This document shows positions 44,155 through 54,997 of a stretch of DNA of 64,000 bases, piece after piece. The stretch lies in NCBI GenBank assembly GCA_035079385.1, contig JAVHKY010000056.1, positions 5,282,001 through 5,346,000 of the forward strand. The letters run 5' to 3'. The stretch is from Aspidiotus rigidus (Eukaryota > Arthropoda > Insecta > Hemiptera > Diaspididae). Position numbers and translations under genes: made by a program. A model generated the notes under the pieces. That model was not told where the DNA came from. It did not search any database and was given only the letters and a program-made list of their open reading frames with translations. Each line of letters starts with the position of its first letter. Position 1 is the stretch's first letter.

Positions 44155-44430
44155 CCCGGTAAACATTGTTCCCACTTGAAGCCCTCAAATATAAAGGGCT
44201 TCAGGGACACAAAAAGGGAATAGGGCTTCAAATGGGAATTAAAAGGGTAGTTTTTCCCAAATTAAGCCCTGTTTCCTTTTTGTGTCCCTGAAGCCCTTTA
44301 TATTTGAGGGCTTCATGAGGGCTTCAATAGGGAAGTAAGAGGGGAACAGGGAATCAACAGGGCTTCAAATGAGGGCTTCAGAGGGTAGTTTTTCCCAGGG
44401 GCTTCAGAGGGCTTCAAATTGTTTACCGGG
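44155..44430. mobile_element. CACTA-like MITE, copy 1 (276 bp)
   Basis: Ends CCCGGTAAACA...GTTTACCGGG flanked by AG on both sides, a 2-bp duplication as in some CACTA/EnSpm elements. The body contains a dozen copies of GGGCTTCA or its inverse, arranged as a partial palindrome. Confidence 0.7.
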
Positions 44431-44975
44431 AGAGAACACAACGTACTACTACTATTACTACTCTGAGGTATCGGCGCATCCTTATCAACTTTCGACGCTG
44501 CTGTATCCCCACCGTTCGTTGGATTATTCTTTTTTAATCGCTCAAAAGAGACAATTTGTCTGATCATCAATTTTGATAATATTAGGCCTATGTCAATATT
44601 CAATTTGTACAGAAGAGCAGGGCACGAACCACTTCCAGCCTATATCGCGGGCGGTTTCCGGACAATTCATCCCCCTCAATTCATCGCGCTCATTTCATCC
44701 CATCAGATTCAAATTCTTCCCGGGCCAAATTAATCCCGGACGAATTCATCGCCGTCAAACAATTCGTACCAGTTCGCAGGAAACATTGTGTCTTGTACAT
44801 TCATGCATGAAAACGAAAGATAAGGTATCAGCATTCACGTTGTAAGCAGGCCTACCTTTCTACCGAGTAATCAGTCTGTTGTTACGCTTGCATACGGAAA
44901 GATGGAATTCGCTAAAACTGGAAAAGGTGGATACATTCATGGGGCGTCTTATAACCCGAAGAAAAAGACAACGTC

Positions 44976-45262
44976 CCCGGTAAACAATTTGAAGCCCTCT
45001 GAAGCCCCTGGGAAAAACTACCCTCTGAAGCCCTCATTTGAAGCCCTGTTGATTCCCTGTTTCCCTCTTACTTCCCTGTTGAAGCCCTTTGGTTCCCCGC
45101 GTTCAAAGGGCTTCAACAGGGACAAACTGAAACCCTTCTGATTCCTTGGGCTTCATTTGGAAAAAACTACCCTTTTAATTCCCATTTGAAGCCCTGTTTC
45201 CCTTTTGTGTCCCTGAAGCCCTTTGTATTTGAGGGCTTCAAGTGGGAACAATGTTTACCGGG
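44976..45262. mobile_element. CACTA-like MITE, copy 2 (287 bp)
   Basis: Same ends as copy 1, opposite orientation, flanked by TC on both sides. It carries many GAAGCCCT words. It interrupts MULE fragment A. Confidence 0.7.
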
Positions 45263-45269
45263 TCCGATG

Positions 45270-45602
45270 TTCCCTCCAAAATTGTGGAATTTGTACACAT
45301 CCGCGAAGGAAGGTCTTCCTAGGACCAATAACAACGTTGAAGGATGGCATAACTCGTTCGCTTCAATGGTTAGTGCTTCTCATGTAAATATATATCGTTT
45401 CATTGACGCTTTGAAGGAAGACTATGTATTGACTTCAAAGAAATTTGACGACGTCGCACAAGGTGTGGGGACTACCTCTAAGAAGAAGTACAAAGACGCC
45501 TCTCTTCGCTTGAAAAGTTTGGCAGAGAAGTGCGAAGAATATCGAGATCAAGACGACGTGTTAGAGTACTTACGCGCGGTTAGTTATAATTTTAAATTGT
45601 GA
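45270..45602 (+). pseudogene. MULE transposase C-terminal part
   Basis: Contains PPKLWNLYTSAKEGLPRTNN and VEGWHNSFASMV, the C-terminal MULE signature, then a charged helix ending RAVSYNFKL and stop. The ORF upstream of about 45265 is translation of the MITE, so the N-terminal part of this copy is absent. Homologous to the C-terminal half of the MULE at 5870-6421 but clearly diverged. Confidence 0.7.
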
Positions 45603-45869
45603 GTAATACGAATACCGTGATTGAAATTGACGTGCTCTTTCAGGCAAAAAATATTTTTTATTGTGATATACATATGTACAAATTATGAGAGTATGCAACA
45701 TGTTACAATTATACGTGAGTTATAGTGATTTGTCATCGTGATGAATTGAGGGCGGATGAACTGAGCGGGATGAATCCGTAATGGGGACGAAATTTATCTG
45801 GGGATGAGCCCCTCGCGATGAATTGTGCGGGATGAATTGAGGGGGATGAATTGCGCGGGATGAATTGTC

Positions 45870-46562
45870 ATAGAATCCAAAGCATAGATCACAGGGACGA
45901 CATGACCGCAGTACAAGACATGTACAGTGTACAATTGGTAAAACAAAAGAGGTGTAACTTTAAAAGTTCCATCTGCAAACCAATGGCGATTGTCTGCTAA
46001 CATCTTCAGATTAGTAGGAGTGCCAAATACGAGCATGCGATCATCACACGGCCCAGAATTGTACAGAAGAAATTCCTCCCCTTTCTTCGTGTGAGTATAT
46101 TCGTTCGGTAATTCAATGTCCCGCCGGTGAAGAGGAAGAGGTGGAGTACAATTCTCAACTTGTCGGATTTTCCGTATCGTTCGTTTCATGGTAGATATGC
46201 TGGGCAACTGAGATGCGGCAACTTGACTGCACGTTTCAACGGCTTCAGCTACTATCAGTTTAGGGGTATCACGCGATGTTCGTGCCGTTTCACGTATCTC
46301 AGATAGAATACCGACTGCTTCATTTTTTGCTGCTTTTATAACGTGATTATGTTCTCCTTTCCTCTCTTTTTCTCCATTCAGTAGCACTGAAATTCGAGCA
46401 CGACATCTCGTTTTCTGATAATTCACACAACGCCAATGTGTTTTTCATGGTCCGTCGCGATCTTTGAAGTACAAAAAAACCTCTATCACGAAGCTTTAGC
46501 TTCATTTTTTCCGTTTTCAAATATTCCGACATCGTGATGTAACCGAAAGAAACGATACACAA
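45870..46562 (-). pseudogene. MULE transposase N-terminal part, copy B
   Basis: Two overlapping minus-strand frames. The outer (46562-46347) and inner (46426 on) join around a FLYWCH-like segment: a tryptophan-cysteine region near 46437, CRARISVLLNGE, EHNHV. Then come STMKRTIRKIR and ADNRHWFADGTFKVTPLLF, which includes the first catalytic Asp of MULE transposases. Fragment A's word array abuts it at about 45870, so insertion of A truncated B. The catalytic core beyond is lost. Confidence 0.7.
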
Positions 46563-46799
46563 TACTGACTGACAAAATCACCGTGAAGAGAATGAAAATG
46601 CGGAAGAATTCGAGACGTTGTACATATGAATCACATGTACTGGATGAGACAGGAATCAGCAGTATTTCATTTTATCGCACTAATCTCAACGGCGTTATCT
46701 ACTAAGTGTTTCACGAACGTTCATCCTTACAACATAATGCGTTGTCCTATTGCTTCAAAAATTTTTCTCCATATATTTTTTTTGAAAATCCAATTTCTA

Positions 46800-46945
46800 T
46801 AATTTTTTGAGAAAAATTATTTATTCGATTAATTCTCCCATGATTAATTGACCATTAGATGAATTTTCCTTAGATTAACTCTCCCCCTGATGAAATGGCC
46901 GCGTTTAAATTTCCGCGTTTAATTCACCGGCGATTAACTTGCCTA
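46800..46945. repeat. Word array GATTAA(C/T)T, outer end of MULE copy B
   Basis: Five to six copies of GATTAA(C/T)T / GATGAATTT words spaced 15-20 bp apart, upstream of the minus-strand MULE N-terminus, as expected for its 5' terminal repeat. Confidence 0.45.
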
Positions 46946-47145
46946 GACCCGGAAGAGTGATAACTAGGTAGATGCTTAAAGCGCACTAGAAAGTCAATCG
47001 GACTAGAAAGAGTACGGACTTGAAAAAAAAGAGTCGCTGCAGGTGGCAATGTATGGAAGCTTCGCCTAGGAAAATGATTGTGATAATATATTAAATTGTA
47101 ATTTTTTCTTTCGGCATAAACGTAATTTTCAAACTCATCACAAAT

Positions 47146-47406
47146 TCAGATTGCAATATCATCGAGACAGAAATCATTAAGATGTCCCCTGGTAACCCTT
47201 AGCTTCAAGGTAAAAGGCTTTCTGTCCAGTTTCCGGAAATGGCCACCCAGTAAATGTACGAGAGTACAGAGTGTATTCTTTGCAGCGGTTCGCAAATTGA
47301 AAATATCTGAGCGCGAACCTCGTCCAGCCAGATGACTGCTTGTATATAAGTTGTGGACGATCGCTCCAAGGAACTCAATTGCACTTGGATTCTTGTAATC
47401 GTTCAC
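47146..47406 (-). pseudogene. Possible P-element/THAP-type transposase fragment
   Basis: A frame of about 86 codons opens IVNDYKNPSAIEFLGAI and continues to FCLDDIAI. Upstream, in another frame, is GIQVFNDLRDMDGNW. The NPSA.EF pattern recalls the C-terminal part of P-type transposases, but the match is from memory of the pattern and weak. Confidence 0.2.
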
Positions 47407-47599
47407 AATTCTAAATTCTTAGAATCCTTTCACCCTTAGTGCCCTTCTTTCCTCGTTTTTTTGGCTGTTGGGTGGCACCAATTTCCATCCATATCTCGCA
47501 AATCGTTGAAGACTTGGATGCCAGCACCCGAAATACTACAAATAGCTGTTGCAAGCTATGACAGCAAGCTTCAGCACTGTTATTCGTATTTCAACCGTC

Positions 47600-50500
47600 C
47601 TGAGTGTCGCTGCGGTCGTCGGTGTAAAGCAGGGGGATAATTTTTTTGGCCATAAAGGCGCAATGTTGATAAAATCGATTGTACCACTCAAAATAATTAT
47701 TTATTGCAAAAGATAAAAAGAACAAAAGTTGTAGCTCTTTTAATTTTCTTTTAGATGAATCGATTTTCAGGTTATTCGAGTAACTTTTTTGAAATCGTCC
47801 CCTTAATCGAAGCTTCAACAGTTTGAGTGCCTCCTTTGCGTTAAGATCGGAATTGGTGCCAGCATTGCATTACGTACACGTAGTTAATGAATAATATACG
47901 TCCCTCCATTTGTGACGAAATCGTGGAAGTTTGCGAGTACACGATCGTTTCTCTTTAGAGGACCAACAACATGAGTTGTTTTCTAAATATTTCATACAGG
48001 CAAATGGTTTTTCCTTTGTCTTTTTTTTTCAGCGCTAAGTTGATTTGTTGTCGAATTGCACCGAAACAATTCTTGCGCCAAAACGTCTGTGTTAAAATAA
48101 TATGTAACCGGATCAATATTCGTGGGTAAATTATTTTTATTATTTAATTTATATTCGTTGCAAGCTCAGATATTTCGAATAAATTTTTCTCGTTAATGAG
48201 GTGCTCCGAAGGTTTTATACATTTTGCGACAAATGAGAACGGAGACTACGGATTGCGGATCACTGATTGGGAACCTATTTTAGGGTATGGTATTTGGTAA
48301 GAATATTCGTAGGTAATCTACCATCCTGTGTGTTGTGATGTCACCAGGGAATGGGAAGTTCGACGAAGAACTTGGGAAAATATTGAAGTCTACTTTTCTA
48401 GATGAGTACATAGAAAAATATAAATACTCGAACCCCGATCTACTTAGGATTTGAAAAATTCCACTTGATAACTATATCAATGAGGAAAGAGATTTAAAAA
48501 AAAATCAACTTTCAAGCTGTATAAGTATACGAAAATGAGAAATTTTGACAATTATACTTTATCTCTCGGCAAAACATCTGCTAATTGAAGAGACGTTTAT
48601 CTGTCACTCTTTTACGTAAGAGACTATCCATAGTAGCCTCTGTAGCAAACTGAATTTATATTTCCCGGTCTACCGTCAGTTGTTTGTCGAGTACAACGAT
48701 TGCGATAGCTTTAAATTCAATTTATTTGTCTGTTTGTGGCTCCTCTTCTGATTTTGCAGTCAGTCTTCATTTTTTTATCGGTCGTTCGCCCTTTTGACTA
48801 TGAGATAAATCATTTTACAGTAAATGTTCACCAATTTGCTGCATACCCTGTTTTTACCGCCTTAATGATAATTGGTAACTTTTTGGTGGTTCTAGAAATA
48901 AATATGATCGATAGCGCGAATGATGCGCGAAATATTATCCTCAATAATAGTGCACGATAGTTGAATTTTTCTTTCTTTTTATTCGGTCTCTCTTCGGCAA
49001 ATCTTAGGTGACCTTCAAAAGATATTCTAGACTCGGGTGCGTAGATTTTTTTCCCTTTCATTTTTTCCCTTCTTTTCTCTGAATAACGAAGGATCATCTG
49101 AGAGACCAACGAACGATTCATTCAAACTTATTTGTATCGAGGTTCAAACTTCGAATACGAGTATTATCAAGAATTCATTCTAAGTTATTTTCCAGCTTTC
49201 TCTGACCTGCTGTCAGTCGATTGAACGTATTAAAACTGAAAAGATTACGATAAAAGAAATTCTCGGTAGGCGAGCCTACACATATTATCGTTGAGGAAAA
49301 TTTTTCAACTAATCCATCACTAAACTCGCGTTCATCTCAACATTCGAAAAGATTTCATGAATGGGCCGGGAAAGAGAGTTGAAGATTACACCCGATACCT
49401 AAACCATTTTTCTTCGTGTCTTTCAATTTTTACTTCTATTATACCATCATCTTGGAAGCTCAATGTTGGAACTGTCGGGTGATTTTACGTCCTGTCGTTA
49501 TTTTTTAAAGTACGGTATATTTCCCTCCGTTATCTTTTTTTTGGAACATGAGGTTTTTTAATATCTAAACGCATTCAATTCTTTGAAAGGTAAATAAGTT
49601 AGTTGCGAAAATAAATTAGTAATTAAAAAAGTGTCAGGAGTAGAATAGTAATTTTGAAAGTTCTCAATTACCTACGTACAAACGCCTTAGAGCAAACAAT
49701 CGCTTTTCCTGCACCGTTCGCACAGAGGCCCTAAGCATCACGGTTCTAAAAATTCAATTGTTGTAATAACTCAAATTTTACTCATTTCTATGAAAAATTG
49801 AAGAGAACGAAAATTGTAGCCCCTGTAATTTCCTTTTGAATGAGTCTAATTTCAGATTTTCAGGAGAAATTTGGAAACTATTGATATTTCGACTGATGCG
49901 TAGGCATTGAATCAACATCATTGTGTTCACACAGAGAGAGAATTTAAACCGGTTGCTCTAGTTGAATCTAGAAAGACTATTCAAGTTTTACGAATTTTTG
50001 TTAAAAAAATGAGATGAATAAAAATTGCAAGCTCTACAGTTTCCTTTGCAATGAATCCAATTTTAGATTTTAAAAGTAGACGTTTATGTGAAATAAATTC
50101 TTGAAGTTGACTCTTCTGTAGTGATACAAGTACAAATAACTATGCATCTGATAAATATCGTCGTCAGACTTTAAAACCACTTAAAAAAGGTACCTGGTTT
50201 GAAAGAGAAAATATGTGAAAAATACATCTGTTTCTCATACAAAAAACAACTGAGCGCATCTCGATCATGGGTGAATTGTTGGAATCGGTCGGGAAAATGT
50301 GAATGAAAGTAGAGTTTTGGAGCGAAATGAATAAATGATTTTTAACCTATAGTAATACTAAAAGAACGAGCTAAGTAATGATTATCTGCATCTGTGAACC
50401 TGTTACACCTTTGATTGAATCTCTACGTTTTCAAGACAAATATACATACATATTTATAGAAGACAAAAAATAGATGAATTGAAAACAGCGTTTATTGAGT

Positions 50501-50870
50501 CTCGTAGATGCGTGCAAAATCACACAAATCGAAAACAAATAAGTCATCAAACAAGACTCGTTATTTAATATGTACAAAGTGTACAGGTATTATAAACGAT
50601 GTATAAACGAGTCCTACACTTGTCCAGTGCAAAAGCAAAAAGAATCGAGAGATGAAAAAGAAATCATCGATAGATAAACGTAAGAAACAGGTGTACACAG
50701 GACAGTGATTCATGAATCATGAAAAGCGTAACGCTATCAAGTAGACTAGAATAAGTGTGATATCGAGATAGGTAATCGGTAGACTAACCCACAGGAAAAA
50801 GACAAGTCAAAACCAGATGAACAAAGTTGTATGAAGTTTGACGGTTTATATGAGTGGTAGGTATATGAAA
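47600..50870. other. No gene seen
   Basis: AT-rich DNA with scattered short ORFs. The frame at 48736-48960 encodes hydrophobic stretches but has no start context, splice support or recognisable domain. Confidence 0.35.
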
Positions 50871-51262
50871 CCTGAATTTTTACCGACTTTTCTAACTAGA
50901 AAAGTGAGGTATTACACCCGTAGCAAGGCCAAGAGGGGGAGGGGATAATGAACTTTCTCGACGTTCTAGAGGTCCTAGATCAAAACTAGCAAAAAAATTT
51001 CAGGTTTCCTTATATACCTATGTTACCGTCAAATAGTGAAATACTGTCATTTAATAAATTGACTAGTCATTTTATTAAATGAAACTGCATTTTAGACAAA
51101 TTATAAAATTACAAATAATATTAATAATTTAAATGCCTAGGTAGTATATAAAATGACTAGGCTCTCATAAAATGCCAGACGGGCTTTTGACAAATTGTAA
51201 AATCATGAAATAAAACTTGGTACATTGTCAAATTAGAAACTAAAGAAGTCACATCCTATTAT

Positions 51263-51387
51263 TAAGAGAAGAGAAGAGAAGAGAAGAGAAGAGAAGAGAA
51301 GAGAAGAGAAGAGAAGAGAAGAGAAGAGAAGAGAAGAGAAGAGAAGAGAAGAGAAGAGAAGAGAAGAGAAGAGAAGAGAAGAGAAGA
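51263..51387. repeat. (GAAGA)n minisatellite
   Basis: About 24 uninterrupted pentamers, within the Ginger-like element and flanked by inverted GTCACATCCT/AGGATGTGAC words. Confidence 0.95.
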
Positions 51388-51414
51388 AAATACTATTTGT
51401 TTAAACAGGATGTG

Positions 51415-52010
51415 ACTTTGTGGCACTTACTGTTACGCAGTAAGCATTTGCGGCGGTATGAACAAGTGTTCCTTTTGCATCCCTTGCTATAATTACAGCG
51501 CACAAATCCTTGCCGTGACCTCCAGCTGCAACGGACTGCTCTGTAACGGCTCAATGCAAGGAGATGGTGTTCTCTGGTACATCTGCATCGTTAATGAACT
51601 TTTCCTGGCAAACATAGAATTGTGAGATTGCCTTGCGTAAAGCTGCTCTAGTTGTCCATTTCTTGTCCCCAACTTGTAGAGTCCATCCTCGGTCGATCGT
51701 AGGACGCAGGAAGGCTTCAAACAAGAGTCTAATTTTGCCCTGTCAACATCCGACACAAATATTCTGACTGTTGCACCTATTGCCGGTGGCGTGAATTTTG
51801 CATCCAAATCTCGTTTCATTTTCTTTGCTTGCAGCATGAGTCCCTCTCTTGATGCAGCTTGTTCAGCCTCAATTGAATCCTTCTTGAAAAGAAGGGCTCA
51901 ATTGTTTCCTGCCGAGCACTGAGCACTTGTGCAGCGGGAGTGGGGTTGTCATTGTTGTTGTCTTTGTCGCCATCTTTGTCCTCATTGCTACGGTCGCTCA
52001 TCAGATACAT
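51415..52010 (-). pseudogene. Ginger/KRAB-A-domain-2-like integrase C-terminal fragment
   Basis: Minus strand: an acidic linker (EDKDGDKDNNNDN), then after a frame change AKKMKRDLDAKFTPPAIG, FVSDVDRAKLD, EDGLYKLGTRNGQLEQLYAR, and finally, in another frame, a Cys-rich tail RQGFVRCNYSKGCKRNTCS. This series is the C-terminal end of insect integrase-like proteins annotated as KRAB-A domain-containing protein 2-like. The integrase core is absent and two frameshifts are needed. Confidence 0.65.
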
Positions 52011-52281
52011 GCCCTCCTGGGCTTCTTCTGCTGTTCTTTCTGTTTGAGAGTATGACGTAGGTCTGCTGCCAAACTATGTTCAGACATGTACACGGTCAAA
52101 AGTTTAGAATTTGCCTAAGCGTGTTGTTGCATTTTATTAAATGTCAGTCATTTAATAAAATGGTGCATACTAAGAAAGCTCATTTGACAGTTTTGAAATT
52201 GACTAGTCATTTTGTTGAATGACGGATTATACAATTTGACGGTAACATATATATGTATTTATTTATTTATATACTGCATAT

Positions 52282-52624
52282 CGTCGGCTTAGTGGCAATA
52301 CCTTGCAAGCCCAAAATATCAATTTTTCAGGAAATGAAAAAAAGTTTTTCTAGCGATGGAAAATACCTTGTATCCCAAGAATATGGGTTACGAGGTTTTT
52401 GCGATTCTCCATAAGAAATAATGTTGGGGTTACGAGATATTTCGGGAAACTTCTGGCTAATTTGGTATACGAGGTATTGCAAAACTGTAAATACGAGGAA
52501 AATGATTGGTTTACGGGTTATGAGGTATTTTTCATTGAATTCTACGGAAGTTTTTACATTAGAATAGCTTGTAACCCAGAATCAGCTGTTTTGTGGCTTA
52601 TGAGGTATTGCCACTAAGCCGACG
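52282..52624. mobile_element. 343-bp MITE built of the word TTACGAGGTATT
   Basis: Ends CGTCGGCTTAGTGGCAATACC and its inverse, flanked by AT. Inside, the word G(G)TTA(C/T)GAGGTATT appears about six times, in the orientation of the right end only. Confidence 0.75.
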
Positions 52625-53459
52625 ATATATAAGATTTTTTTCCTCCGAAACTACCCGTGGCTATATTGTGGTAATATATCTGAAGATGTGCACCTGCAAT
52701 TTCATTTTCGATAATATTTCATTCAAATTTAGTACATTGGTATTAATTTAAAGAGAGGGAGTGACTCTCTCAATGATTTATGCTTTGTGAGAAGAAAAGT
52801 CGTGTGCGACTGCGTGAGTGTTTTTTTTTATTAGTCCAAGATTAAGCGGTAAAGTTCATCATGGTATGAAGTCAAAAAAGGTCCAGAAGGGTCACTTTTT
52901 TGACACCTTATCCCAAGCTTTAAAAATTTCCTTACATCAGTCCATCATTTTTCAGATCAATGCGATCTTGAAACATATCCACGCACACCTAGAAAATTTC
53001 CTCAACCAAAAAATTAAACTCTAGTCTTAATCCCCCATACTTTCGACTACTCCTCCTTGAACTTTCCCGCAACCAGTCATTCGCCTCGATCTGACCAATG
53101 TCTCCAAAATAAACAACAAAATCATTAGACAACATATTATTGCGAAACGAATACACGAATTTCCAAATCACGCTCTCTATTTAAGAAATGGGTCCAAATG
53201 CAAGAAAAAAAAAAAGTAAAAAAAAAAAAAAAAACCCATACGCATTCTCCATCAACAAACAAATAACAGCTCGCGAATACGAAATTCCACTTCAGTTTAT
53301 ATACAATTCTACTTTATTCTCAAACGTACCAACCATTGTAGTGAGATGGAGGAAAAGGAAAGCAAAACACGTAGGTGCGTAACTTTTTAATTAAGTCATC
53401 AAGTCACGAAAAAAAATTAAATCGAAAATTTACAAAATGAAAAATAAAATAAACAAAGT

Positions 53460-54500
53460 ATGAGACAATTTTCACTCATTAAATTTAAATAGCATGACCG
53501 GTTTCAATATGTCTGCGCATACCATCATCAGGCGAACAAGTACAGTGAGAAACGGAGAAATTGCGTATTTAAACAATAAATTTAAGATAACGGATGTCGA
53601 AAATTTGACAATTCATGCTATAAGCGTTAAATTAATCATGAATTATGGATTATAACAAAGTATATTAATTGTAAAAAGAAAAATGACACAAAATATTCAA
53701 TTGTGTGCGACAAAGCATCTGAACGCCGATTAGTTTCTATAGGCATTGAAGAACGAAGTTTAGCTGCAGCAAATCAGGTTACAGTGATACCTAATAATCT
53801 ATGTATTAATCATTTAGGAAATAAAGAAGGCTGAAACCTTACGCTCAGAATTACTGCTATCGTACTCGTCGATTATTATCTATTTGCTCCTGAACTCTTC
53901 TCCTATGACCAAAAGTCGATACCTAGCCGCTCAATCTCACGTATTAAATTTACAAAAAATTTCTACCTTAATATTCAATGGCGTAATCATTTCTTTATAA
54001 ATATAAAATTTTAGTTAATGATTCTACTCGCTATTCAAGATTATTTCCATATTGGATATGAATCAAGATTAGTCATGAATTTATGTCCAGTGAGTGATTT
54101 ACATAATATAAGATCAAATGTAATTTAATAGTATAACGGATTGAAATCCGTCGCTTCCATATCATTAAAAGAATGGTGCTTATCAATATTATGGTGTTCG
54201 ACTGTTTCTATTTCTTCAAGACGATTGAGATGCTGGCTTTTCGCTTGAGAGTGGAGGAGCTTCGTTGTAATTTTCTCGGGGTCGTGATTGAAGAGGAGGC
54301 AAAGGAAACAGACGGAAGATTTACTTGGATTTTTTTAATGAAATGCTGATTTGTGCTCTTGAATCTTAGTGCCCAGAGCTATATTTGTCTGGCCGACATA
54401 GAATACTGGGCATTATCCGCAAATGATTTTGTACCCTGCTGCTTTCTGTTTGAAAGAAGTCCTATCCTTGAGGGCTGGCTTTTCAAAGCGGTGACTGGAT
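53460..54500 (-). pseudogene. Decayed Penelope-like element: GIY-YIG piece and 3' end
   Basis: Minus-strand translation near 54480-54130 reads DRTSFKQKAAGYKIICG, stop, CPVFYVGQTNIALGTKIQEHK and later LLHSQAKSQHLNRLEEIE, the Penelope GIY-YIG domain with in-frame stops. Downstream at 53531-53494 the strand reads CTGATGATGG, a TATG...CATA hairpin, GAAACCGGTC, matching the word order of a hammerhead ribozyme, as reported at Penelope ends. Confidence 0.6.
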
Positions 54501-54997
54501 AGAACGCTGGCTTGTACCCGAACCTTTATAAGTCAAGTGCTAACATTTCAGAGAGTCTTCCAAGGTGCGGGGGCCGTAGCCACGAACCCACCATACGCAC
54601 TCTTACTTCTTACTAAGCCTTGCTCCCTTCCTCTTCTCAAAGTCTAGAAGATAATCTGAAAGTGGAACATTTTTTCATTCGTCCTGCACTACAATCTATG
54701 AGATCTGACCTCCAAATTCCGTCATCTATCGATTCAGCATTAAATAATAACTCTAATAACATAACATCAACTCTTAAATACTTACGCTCAACTCAATTTT
54801 ACGAATATATCTAACCTTAATTACCTATCAACATAACGCACTTACTCAAAATGACTTAATATTAAGATGTTTCATTTTTAGAACACGGATTTCTTAGCCT
54901 TATAAAATCTGAAATTTGGTTTTTGTAATCGAAAAATTAGCTTTATTTAGCACAAACAAAAAAAAAATACAAAAAGACGGGAAAAATATACTTAAAC

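Larger units (their letters stand above)
44650..45880 (+). mobile_element. MULE fragment A with GGGATGAATT word-array ends
   Basis: The left array (44660-44765) has ATTCATCCCC words; the right array (45735-45870) has about seven GGGATGAATTG words in the opposite sense. Between them lies the C-terminal MULE coding piece at 45270-45602, plus the second CACTA-like MITE. It seems inserted into fragment B. Confidence 0.6.
51021..52247 (-). mobile_element. Ginger-like DNA transposon relic
   Basis: Ends TGTTACCGTCAAA and TTTGACGGTAACA. The subterminal regions contain about six TCATTTTATTAAATGA-type palindromic words. The inside encodes a C-terminal integrase-associated fragment. TGTTA ends with an integrase-related protein suggest the Ginger group. 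The expected 4-bp duplication is not clean (CCTA left, TATA right). Confidence 0.65.
50876..52830 (+). repeat. Repeat family with ACTTTTCTAnCTAGAAAAGT palindrome, interrupted copy
   Basis: 50876-51020 and 52625-52720 together align in reverse with 63330-63600. In this copy the family is split by the Ginger-like element and by the word-array MITE. Its inner part (52745-52822, with GAGAGGGAGTGACTCTCTCA) recurs inverted at 61963-62045. Confidence 0.7.

Noticed and set aside
43959..44162. WDYDNIP motif suggesting a MARF1/NYN-type nuclease
   Set aside because: One short motif without the rest of the domain; considered coincidence.
44160..45260. Regularly repeated GGGCTTCA words resembling a CRISPR-like array
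   Set aside because: Spacing is irregular, both orientations occur and the words lie within TIR-bounded MITEs of a eukaryote.
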